64,000 nucleotides of DNA from Pseudomonas veronii (GTDB lineage: Bacteria; Pseudomonadota; Gammaproteobacteria; Pseudomonadales; Pseudomonadaceae): assembly GCF_001439695.1 (NCBI RefSeq), contig NZ_JYLL01000013.1:97008-161007 (forward strand). Direction: 5' to 3'. The notes beneath the pieces were generated by a model that made no database searches, was not told the DNA's origin, and was given only the letters and a program-made list of their open reading frames with translations. The position numbers were made by a program, and so were the translations under genes. Positions 57,836 to 64,000 of this stretch are shown in pieces; the first letter of the stretch is position 1, and each line of letters starts with the position of its first letter.

Positions 57836-59210
57836 CGGCACAGCTTGCATCAACCCCCCCTGGCAACTCGATCACAAACCGCGTCCACCCCGGCTCAGAC
57901 TCGCAATAAATCCGCCCGCCATGCGCCCGCACAATCGACTGGGTAATCGCCAGCCCCAGCCCCGCGTGTTCACTGCTGCCTTCATGCCGCGCCGGGTCGG
58001 CCCGGTAGAAGCGGTCGAACAACCGCGGTAACACCTCCGCGGGAATGCCTTCGCCACTGTTCTCCACTGTCAGCGTCACGCCTTGTGCGCCCTGCGCCAG
58101 ATGCACCCGTACTTCGCCGCCCGCGGGCGTAAAACGCAGCGCGTTATCCAGCAGGTTCGACAATGCCCGGCGCAACATGCCGCGATCGCCGGTTGTGTGA
58201 GCCATACCCTCGCGCACCAGGCTGACGTGCGCGTCTTCCGCCAGCAAGACGAAGAACTCCAGCAGTGCGTCCACTTCGTCCGCGAGCTTCAACGGTTCGC
58301 GCGTGGGCGCCAACAGCCCGTGATCGGCCTTGGCCAGGTACAACATGTCGTTCACCAACTGCGCCATCCACTGCAACTCTTCCAGATTGCTGTGCAGCGC
58401 CTCGCGGTAATCCTCCAGCGGGCGCGGCTGGGTGAGGATGACTTGGGTGTGGGTCAACAGGTTCGACAGGGGCGTGCGCAGTTCGTGGGCGATATCGGCG
58501 GAGAACGCCGAGAGGCGCTGGAACGCGTCGTCCAGTCGGCCCAGCATGGCGTTGAAGGCCTGGGCCAGTTCCGCCAGTTCCACCGGCATGCCCTGCTCGG
58601 GCAAACGCTGGGTCAGGGAGTGGGCCGACACGCTGGCGGCCACTTCGCCCATGCGCCGCAACGGTCGCAGCCCGCTGCGCGCCGCCCAGGCGCCGAGCAG
58701 CGCGGTGGCCAGGGCCGAGAGGCTGACTGTGAGCCAGATCAAATGCTGCATGCGTTGCAGGAAGTGCTGATGGTGGGTGATGTCGAGCATCAGGCTCAGT
58801 TGCGGCGAGTCGGGTTGGCCCGGCCTTAGCGGCGCGTTGTACACGCGGTAGTCGATGCCGGCGTTTTGCAGGCTGTGCAGGCCGGGCGACTCGGGCAGGA
58901 CAATGGCCGGCGCGCCGTCAAACCAGCGCTGGCCGGCGGCGGTGATGCGTACTGCGAGGTCGGGCTGACGATTGAGCTCGGCGCGCAGTTGCGCTTCGCG
59001 CTGGGCGAATAGCTGCGGTGAGTCGACGCCCTGCAAGGTGCTGCGCAGCGCCACCAGTTTGCTTTCGAGCAGTTGCTGGTCCAGCTCGACAAAATGCGCC
59101 TCGCTGGCGCGGTTGAACAGCACGCCAGCGAGCAACGAGACCACCGCGGTGCAGGCCGCAAACAGCAGGGCCAGGCGGCTGGCCAGGGACAGACGCTTGA
59201 TCAACTGCAT
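57801..59210 (-). CDS. heavy-metal sensor histidine kinase (CusS/CopS type)
   Basis: 469-aa membrane kinase. Two transmembrane helices (about 12-32 and 155-175) bound a periplasmic sensor of about 120 aa; HAMP follows, then H242 in the H-box (SADIAHELRTPLSN), and the ATPase with N-box, GLGLAI and G-rich loops. The final residues AIGSKLPPTF and the TGA are encoded by a REP, so the natural C-terminus is lost or replaced. It overlaps the regulator gene by 10 bases (ATGCAGTTGA). Confidence 0.9.
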   Translation of the reverse strand: MQLIKRLSLASRLALLFAACTAVVSLLAGVLFNRASEAHFVELDQQLLESKLVALRSTLQGVDSPQLFAQREAQLRAELNRQPDLAVRITAAGQRWFDGAPAIVLPESPGLHSLQNAGIDYRVYNAPLRPGQPDSPQLSLMLDITHHQHFLQRMQHLIWLTVSLSALATALLGAWAARSGLRPLRRMGEVAASVSAHSLTQRLPEQGMPVELAELAQAFNAMLGRLDDAFQRLSAFSADIAHELRTPLSNLLTHTQVILTQPRPLEDYREALHSNLEELQWMAQLVNDMLYLAKADHGLLAPTREPLKLADEVDALLEFFVLLAEDAHVSLVREGMAHTTGDRGMLRRALSNLLDNALRFTPAGGEVRVHLAQGAQGVTLTVENSGEGIPAEVLPRLFDRFYRADPARHEGSSEHAGLGLAITQSIVRAHGGRIYCESEPGWTRFVIELPGGVDASCAGAIGSKLPPTF

Positions 59211-59881
59211 CGTTCCTCCAGCACATAACCCATGCCGCGCACGGTGTGGATGAGTTTATTGGGGAAGTTGTCGTCGATTTTCAGGCGTAGGCGGCGGATC
59301 GCCACTTCGATGATGTTGGTGTCGCTGTCAAAGTTCATGTCCCACACCTGGGACGCGATCAGCGACTTGGGCAGCACTTCGCCCTGGCGCCGCAGCAGCA
59401 GTTCGAGCAGGGCGAACTCCTTGGCGGTGAGGTCGATGCGCTGGCCGTCGCGCTCGACGCGGCGGCGGATCAGGTCCAGGCGCAGGTCGGCCAGTTGCAG
59501 GGTGGTTTCCTGCGGTGCGCTGCTGCCACGGCGCAACAGGCTACGCACCCGCGCAAGCAGTTCGGAGAAGGCGAACGGCTTGACCAGATAATCGTCGGCG
59601 CCCAGTTCCAGGCCGTGTACGCGGTCTTCCACTGCGTCGCGGGCGGTGAGAAACAGCACCGGGACGTCGAGGCCGGCGCTGCGCACGGCCTGTAGGATCT
59701 GCCAACCATTGCGACCGGGCAGCATCACATCGAGGATCAGCAGGTCGTAATCGCCGGTCAGCGCCAAGTGTTGGCCGCTGGTGCCGTCGGCCACCAGCTC
59801 GGTGGTAAAACCGGCTTCGGTCAGGCCTTGGCGCAGGTAATGGCCGGTTTTGGGTTGGTCTTCGACGATCAGCAGTTTCAT
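59201..59881 (-). CDS. heavy-metal response regulator (CusR/CopR type)
   Basis: 226-aa OmpR-family regulator. Receiver D51 (ILDVMLPG) with D8 and the K in LVKPF; the C-terminal winged helix (LTAKEFALLELLLRRQGEVL ... HTVRGMGYVLE) matches CusR/CopR/IrlR. Start MKLLIVED at 59881. It precedes the kinase and is divergent from the cupredoxin gene, with a CopR-type operator between. Confidence 0.92.
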   Translation of the reverse strand: MKLLIVEDQPKTGHYLRQGLTEAGFTTELVADGTSGQHLALTGDYDLLILDVMLPGRNGWQILQAVRSAGLDVPVLFLTARDAVEDRVHGLELGADDYLVKPFAFSELLARVRSLLRRGSSAPQETTLQLADLRLDLIRRRVERDGQRIDLTAKEFALLELLLRRQGEVLPKSLIASQVWDMNFDSDTNIIEVAIRRLRLKIDDNFPNKLIHTVRGMGYVLEERCS

Positions 59882-59946
59882 GGGCAGCTCTTGGCGGCGG
59901 GTCACTTCAGGCTTTATACCGTGGTGGCCAGGGGAGGGGCGCAACC

Positions 59947-59960
59947 TGACAAAGTTGTAA
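59947..59960. promoter_or_regulatory. copper regulator box (CopR/CusR type)
   Basis: TGACAAAGTTGTAA, one change from the TGACAA-N2-TTGTCA palindrome recognised by this regulator class. It sits between the divergent regulator and cupredoxin genes, 66 bases from one start and 78 from the other. Confidence 0.75.
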
Positions 59961-60037
59961 TCTAGCAGTCAGCTGGCTGGCAGCGCTGCAATCTTAGAGT
60001 GGTCCTCAGACTGATCCCACACCTTTGGAGAATTGAG

Positions 60038-60577
60038 ATGGCATTGCGTACCCCCTTGTTGTTGGCGGGCTGCCTGTTGGCGTTGAGTGTCGGAGCAATG
60101 GCCGGCACGGCCCACACCTATGCATTCGGCCAGCCGGCATCTGCCGATAAGGCCACGCGCACCGTGGAAGTGGTGCTGCAGGATATGTCCTTTTCGCCCA
60201 AGTCCCTGGACGTAAAGGCCGGTGAGACCGTGCGCTTTGTACTGGTCAACAAAGGCCAGTTACTCCATGAGTTCAACCTGGGCGATGCGGCCATGCATGC
60301 GGAGCATCAGAAGCAAATGATGCAGATGCAGGCCAGCGGCATGCTGAACGCCACCGGCATGGGCAAGATGGACCACGGCGCCATGGAGCACGGCGATATG
60401 GGCAATATGGGCAATATGGGCGGGATGAAGCACGATGACCCCAACAGTGTTCTGGTCGGACCGGGTAAAACCGCTGAGTTGACCTGGACCTTCAGCAAAG
60501 CCACCGGGTTGGAGTTTGCCTGCAATATTCCCGGGCACTACCAGGCGGGCATGGTCGGCAAGATCAACGTCGATTGA
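60038..60577 (+). CDS. periplasmic cupredoxin-domain protein with Met/His-rich insert
   Basis: 179-aa exported protein (signal peptide to about residue 22, AMA). Cupredoxin ligands are H77 (LLHEFN), C162 (FACNIPGHYQAGM), H167 and M172, a type-1 copper site. Between them (about 90-142) is a Met/His-rich segment with GNMGNMGGM that could bind extra Cu(I). GGAG precedes the ATG by seven bases. It likely helps copper tolerance under the neighbouring two-component system. Confidence 0.9.
   Translation: MALRTPLLLAGCLLALSVGAMAGTAHTYAFGQPASADKATRTVEVVLQDMSFSPKSLDVKAGETVRFVLVNKGQLLHEFNLGDAAMHAEHQKQMMQMQASGMLNATGMGKMDHGAMEHGDMGNMGNMGGMKHDDPNSVLVGPGKTAELTWTFSKATGLEFACNIPGHYQAGMVGKINVD
60391..60423 (+). 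repeat. short in-frame tandem repeat in cupredoxin gene
   Basis: ATGGGCAAT-type 9-bp repeats (GATATGGGCAATATGGGCAA and onward) encode the GxMGNMGNMGG segment and could vary in copy number by slippage without shifting the frame. Confidence 0.7.
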
Positions 60578-60672
60578 GCCGCTGCGGCAACTGACGGTGT
60601 CGATGCGGCGGTTGTTAGAGGCGGGGGCAAAGGCTGGTAGACTGGTGGGGTTAATTTAGCCAGGTTTCCGCC

Positions 60673-61503
60673 ATGCATCCCGCAGCCGAACATTCGCCGC
60701 TGGGCAAGTCCAGTGAATACATCTCCACCTACACCCCTTCGTTGCTGTTCCCGATTCCGCGCGCCGCGAAATGGGCCGAGCTGGGCCTGAGCGCCGAGAC
60801 CCTGCCGTACACGGGCGTGGATTTCTGGAACTGCTTCGAACTGTCCTGGCTGCTGCCGTCGGGCAAGCCGGTGGTGGCCATCGGTGAGTTCAGCATTGCG
60901 GCCGACTCGCCGAATATCATCGAGTCCAAGTCCTTCAAGCTGTACCTCAACTCGCTGAACCAGACCGTGTTTGCTGATACGCAAAGTCTGGAGGCGACGT
61001 TGCGCACCGACCTCAGCGCTGCTGCCGGCAAGCCGGTGGGCGTGCGCGTGCGCAGCCTGGCCGAGGTTGAAGCCGAAGGCGTGGTGGCGTTGCCGGGAGT
61101 GTGCATCGATGACCTGGATATCAGCGTCAGCAACTACGAACATCCGCGTCCGGAACTGCTGCGTTGCGATGACTCGCGCATTGTCGAGGAGAGCGTGTAC
61201 AGCCACCTGCTCAAATCCAACTGCCCGGTCACTAGCCAGCCCGACTGGGGCAGCGTGGCCGTGCAATACCGCGGCGCACAGCTGGATCACGCCAGCCTGT
61301 TGGAGTATCTGGTGAGCTTTCGCCAGCACTCGGACTTCCATGAGCAGTGCGTGGAGCGGATCTTCCTGGACCTGCAGCGCCTGCTGAAGCCGGAGAAGTT
61401 GACGGTATATGCGCGGTATGTGCGGCGGGGTGGGTTGGATATCAACCCGTATCGCAGTACTGAGGCGGTGCCGTTCCAGAACCTGCGCCTGGCGCGCCAG
61501 TAA
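60673..61503 (+). CDS. queF: NADPH-dependent 7-cyano-7-deazaguanine reductase
   Basis: 276-aa YkvM/E. coli-like QueF of queuosine synthesis, reducing preQ0 to preQ1 (E. coli QueF 282 aa). Nucleophile C184 in SHLLKSNCPVTSQPDWGS and D191 are seven apart as expected; ESKSFKLYLNSLNQ contacts substrate. It is complete to its normal end; the last 75 residues are repeated downstream by a tandem duplication. Confidence 0.96.
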   Translation: MHPAAEHSPLGKSSEYISTYTPSLLFPIPRAAKWAELGLSAETLPYTGVDFWNCFELSWLLPSGKPVVAIGEFSIAADSPNIIESKSFKLYLNSLNQTVFADTQSLEATLRTDLSAAAGKPVGVRVRSLAEVEAEGVVALPGVCIDDLDISVSNYEHPRPELLRCDDSRIVEESVYSHLLKSNCPVTSQPDWGSVAVQYRGAQLDHASLLEYLVSFRQHSDFHEQCVERIFLDLQRLLKPEKLTVYARYVRRGGLDINPYRSTEAVPFQNLRLARQ

Positions 61504-61610
61504 CCTTTACACAAACCCAATGTGGGAGGGGGCTTGCCCCCGATAGCGGAGTGTCAGTCACAGTCTCTGTGTCTGACCCACTGCAATCGGGGGCAAGCCC
61601 CCTCCCACAT
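61275..61610. repeat. 336-bp tandem duplication, unit 1 (queF 3' end + REPIN)
   Basis: Runs from the third base of queF codon 201 to the end of the REPIN at CCTCCCACAT. Unit 2 follows immediately with the same phase. Confidence 0.97.
61521..61609. repeat. REPIN copy 1 (GGGGGCTTGCCCCC type)
   Basis: TGTGGGAGGGGGCTTGCCCC with CGATAGCGG and an inverted arm GGGGGCAAGCCCCCTCCCACA ending 61609. Confidence 0.92.
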
Positions 61611-61611
61611 C

Positions 61612-61839
61612 GCACAGCTGGATCACGCCAGCCTGTTGGAGTATCTGGTGAGCTTTCGCCAGCACTCGGACTTCCATGAGCAGTGCGTGGAGCGGATCTT
61701 CCTGGACTTGCAGCGCCTGCTGAAGCCGGAGAAGTTGACGGTATATGCGCGGTATGTGCGGCGGGGCGGGTTGGATATCAACCCGTATCGCAGTACTGAG
61801 GCGGTGCCGTTCCAGAACCTGCGCCTGGCGCGCCAGTAA
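61612..61839 (+). pseudogene. duplicated queF C-terminal fragment
   Basis: Encodes a repeat of QueF residues 202-276 (AQLDHASLLEYLVSF ... LRLARQ) with no catalytic Cys/Asp. An open frame from GTG 61522 through the REPIN joins to it (105 aa), but there is no sensible ribosome site in the REP. It is most likely untranslated debris of the duplication. Confidence 0.9.
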
Positions 61840-61856
61840 CCTTTACACAAACCCAA

Positions 61857-61945
61857 TGTGGGAGGGGGCTTGCTCCCGATAGCGGAGTGTCAGTCACAGT
61901 CTCTGTGCCTGACCCACTGCAATCGGGGGCAAGCCCCCTCCCACA
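61857..61945. repeat. REPIN copy 2
   Basis: Second copy of the REPIN, with GGCTTGCTCCCGATAG in place of the left-arm GGCTTGCCCCCGATAG and one change in the spacer. Confidence 0.92.
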
Positions 61946-61975
61946 TTTTGGTTCTGTGCTTGGTTTGGGCTCGGG

Positions 61976-62242
61976 TTAAATGCCGATGTTGCCCAGGGTG
62001 ATCACGATATTGCGCAGCGTCCCGGCAATGCCCGGGTGGTCCAGCTCGAAACCTTCTACCGCCCGGTTCACATCGTCGGCGATGCTGGGCGGCTGGGTGG
62101 CGGGTTCCAGTTCAAGTTGTACTTCAAACTTGGCCAGCAAGGCTTCCAGCGCTTCACGTTTTTCGGGTGGCAGCGGTGGTTCCTGGTCCAGTTGCTCGCG
62201 CAGGATGTTGACCTGTTCTTGCAGTTTTTCGCGGGCAGGCAT
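61976..62242 (-). CDS. DUF4404 family protein
   Basis: 88-aa charged helical protein starting MPAREKLQEQVNILREQL, with heptad-like leucines (residues 6-50) suggesting a coiled coil, and a hydrophobic tail GIAGTLRNIVITLGNIGI. AGGAACAACACC lies upstream. This pattern is the DUF4404 family, function unknown. Its start at 62287 would add an unrelated peptide. Confidence 0.78.
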   Translation of the reverse strand: MPAREKLQEQVNILREQLDQEPPLPPEKREALEALLAKFEVQLELEPATQPPSIADDVNRAVEGFELDHPGIAGTLRNIVITLGNIGI

Positions 62243-62352
62243 GGTGTTGTTCCTTTTATCGATAGGCACTGGCATAGACCACGGCACGCCGAGAAAGGTC
62301 TACGAGAGGAGCTGTAGATTAATCTACCGGCGCCGTCTGTGCATGATCTCTA

Positions 62353-62961
62353 TCAGGGCTTTTCGCCTTTGAGCTGGCGCAGGCTGATGTCTGCCAGGCA
62401 GGTGCCGAGCTCGCCGAGGTGATCGATCACCGAATGCACCCCCAGCCCATACAGCGCCACGGTGGCCTTGCCGCGTTTGTATTCGCGTTGTTGGTCGGTC
62501 AGTGCCTGCCATTGCTCGGGCGCCAGGCCGCACAGCGAACCGCAGGACGCCAGGCCGATAGTCCACAGCCCGGCATTCAGGCCCGATTGCAGCAGGCGCG
62601 GCTCGCCGCTGACCAGCACGCAGCCTTCCAGGCGTTCGATGTTCAATTCCATCAAGGCTTGCCAGCATGCATGTGGGGCGGGCCAGCGGATGGTTGAGGG
62701 CGCTGCGGCCCTGAGCCAATCGGGCAACGCGGCGGTCAGTGGGGCTGTTACCGAGGGCGGCAGTTCATCCAGCCAGGCGCAGGGCACGCCTTGTTCCTTG
62801 AGGCTGCGCAGGACCTTCAGCGCACCTGGCGTGGCTTCGGCGTGTGGGGAGGGTGAATCGGTGCGCGCCTGGGAACCGAAATCGACCAGGCAGCCACTCA
62901 GGCCAAACAACACGGCGGTCAAGGTGGGGGCAGTGGCGACGGCAATCTCGGCGTGAGGCAT
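62353..62961 (-). CDS. HAD-family protein with lost catalytic aspartates
   Basis: 202-aa protein related to phosphonatase/HAD hydrolases. Motif I is FG20LS22GCLVDFG where FDLDGTLVDFG is expected: both aspartates are replaced. Other HAD parts (the LVSGEPRLLQSGLNAGLWTIGLASCGS segment) remain. It is likely a non-enzymatic relative or a decayed gene kept open. No operon partner is seen. Confidence 0.75.
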   Translation of the reverse strand: MPHAEIAVATAPTLTAVLFGLSGCLVDFGSQARTDSPSPHAEATPGALKVLRSLKEQGVPCAWLDELPPSVTAPLTAALPDWLRAAAPSTIRWPAPHACWQALMELNIERLEGCVLVSGEPRLLQSGLNAGLWTIGLASCGSLCGLAPEQWQALTDQQREYKRGKATVALYGLGVHSVIDHLGELGTCLADISLRQLKGEKP

Positions 62962-63147
62962 TTCGACATCCCTGAAATAGCTACGACGCTATCGAAGTGG
63001 CGTGACAAGTCCGTGACAGTTTGTAGGAATTTTGTACATTTTCCGTATGTCGTTTCCTGGCAGCTGCCTAAAAGGACACTTCCGTCATATACTGGCGCCT
63101 TATTCAGGGCATAGCGCCCATGACAGACTATTCAAGGAGCAAAAGCT

Positions 63148-63837
63148 ATGCGCTGGAGCCACTACTTCGCTCAGTTTTCGGTGTGTGCCGCTATCCTGAT
63201 GGCCCCTTTCGCCGCACAGGCTGCGTCGGAAGATGATCCATGGGAAAGCATCAACCGCCCGATCTTCACCTTCAACGACACCGTTGATACCTACGCCCTC
63301 AAACCATTGGCCCAAGGCTATCAGTTTGTGACCCCGCAATTCGTGCAGGACGGCGTGCACAACTTCTTCCGCAATATCGGCGATGTCGGCAACCTGGCCA
63401 ACAACGTGCTGCAACTCAAGCCACACGCGGCCGGCGTGGACACTGCCCGCCTGTTGATGAACACCACCTTCGGCGTGCTGGGCTTTATCGACGTCGGCAC
63501 CAAAATGGGGCTGCACCGCAGCGATGAAGACTTCGGCCAGACCCTCGGTTACTGGGGCGTCGGCAGCGGTCCTTACGTGATGCTGCCGCTGCTGGGCCCA
63601 AGCACCCTGCGCGACGCACCGTCCAAATACGTGGACAGCTACACCCAACCGTACCGCTACATGAACGACATCGGCTGGCGCAACAGCACCTTCGGCCTGA
63701 ACATCGTCGACACCCGTGCCAGCCTGCTCGACAGCGAGAAGTTGATCACCGGCGACAAGTACACCTTCATCCGCAACGCCTACCTGCAGAACCGCGAGTT
63801 CAAGGTCAAGGACGGCAAGGTTGTCGACGACTTCTAG
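63148..63837 (+). CDS. mlaA: MlaA/VacJ-family phospholipid-transport protein
   Basis: 229-aa protein of the Mla pathway, which removes misplaced phospholipids from the outer membrane. EDDPWESINRPIFTFNDTVD, ALKPLAQGYQFVTP, NFFRNIGDVGNLANNVLQ and GYWGVGSGPYVMLPLLGPSTLRD are family signatures. The signal peptide ends AQA|ASEDD and lacks a lipobox cysteine, unlike E. coli MlaA. AAGGAG precedes the ATG. A terminator follows. Confidence 0.92.
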   Translation: MRWSHYFAQFSVCAAILMAPFAAQAASEDDPWESINRPIFTFNDTVDTYALKPLAQGYQFVTPQFVQDGVHNFFRNIGDVGNLANNVLQLKPHAAGVDTARLLMNTTFGVLGFIDVGTKMGLHRSDEDFGQTLGYWGVGSGPYVMLPLLGPSTLRDAPSKYVDSYTQPYRYMNDIGWRNSTFGLNIVDTRASLLDSEKLITGDKYTFIRNAYLQNREFKVKDGKVVDDF

Positions 63838-63925
63838 GTCGAGACCTCTTGAAACGAAAAAAGGCGACCATGTGGTTAATGCCGATCAGTTAAGCCTTCT
63901 CGCTTGACCTTTGGCCGCAAAAAAT

Positions 63926-63961
63926 CAAAATCCGATGCCTACACTGGCATCGGATTTTTTT
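63926..63961. terminator. intrinsic terminator after mlaA
   Basis: AAAATCCGATGCC-TACACT-GGCATCGGATTTT with a T-run, about 88 bases after the mlaA stop. It may serve both directions. Confidence 0.9.
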
Positions 63962-64000
63962 ATGCGTCTCGCTCGGGCACTGGAACTGACCCACAACATC

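Larger units (their letters stand above)
61611..61946. repeat. 336-bp tandem duplication, unit 2
   Basis: 332 of 336 bases are identical to unit 1; all four differences are transitions and both in the queF part are silent. Confidence 0.97.

Noticed and set aside
61522..61839. 105-aa frame through the REPIN and duplicated queF end as a real gene
   Set aside because: Its start lies in the REP arm without a ribosome site, and it lacks the QueF catalytic residues.
63962..64000. ATG after the mlaA terminator (MRLARALELTHNI) as the start of a next gene
   Set aside because: Only 13 codons are visible and the ATG comes directly after a T-run without a ribosome site; it cannot be supported within the window.

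Overview
The window reads as core chromosome of a Pseudomonas of the P. fluorescens group. The evidence is the high GC content with G/C-rich third codon positions, the gene order fadBA-topA-(small genes)-sulA/lexA-psrA-nagZ-mfd-gap-apbE-sthA-lolCDE (which I recall from P. aeruginosa PAO1 around PA3014-PA2986), and the many REP/REPIN palindromes typical of this group. I see no prophage, transposase, CRISPR array, rRNA or tRNA. About 60 protein genes fill nearly all of the sequence.

Layout. 1-9.9 kb holds small metabolic and conserved hypothetical genes: a partial D-2-hydroxyacid dehydrogenase, a nitroreductase, a YcgN-type Cys-cluster protein with a degenerate metallopeptidase-like exported protein, a SpoU methyltransferase, an HNH nuclease, a spermidine-synthase-like protein, oligopeptidase B, and an operon with a YafJ-type amidotransferase. 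10-15.3 kb has 5-oxoprolinase subunit A, a MoxR ATPase/VWA pair, cysK and an LpxO-like hydroxylase. 15.4-22.9 kb has acnA, rlmM, tusA, a MATE exporter and pdxB. 23-30 kb has an MsbA-like ABC exporter, a soluble lytic transglycosylase, uup and a universal stress protein.

30-40.3 kb is the fatty-acid and SOS block: fadBA, topA, sulA-lexA with two LexA boxes, and psrA with a promoter overlapped by two PsrA-type palindromes. 40.4-48.3 kb has nagZ behind a long leader hairpin, then a minus-strand mfd-csiV-SNF2 helicase operon. 48.7-57.7 kb has a long GAPDH-like protein, apbE, sthA, a glycerophosphodiesterase, a PilZ protein and lolC-lolD-lolE. 57.8-64 kb has a copper-type two-component system divergent from a cupredoxin gene (with a recognisable operator), queF with a tandemly duplicated 3' end, a degenerate HAD protein and a MlaA/VacJ homologue.

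The most unusual features are structural. There is a 336-bp tandem duplication of the queF 3' end plus its REPIN. The copper-sensor kinase takes its last residues and stop codon from a REP. An intrinsic terminator sits between lolD and lolE. A minus-strand-only terminator in the 493-bp gap before fadB hints at an unannotated transcript. A hairpin of about 53 nt stands before nagZ, and its G-U pairs favour a plus-strand RNA. I found no convincing large novel system; all functional calls rest on family recognition, not on database searches.
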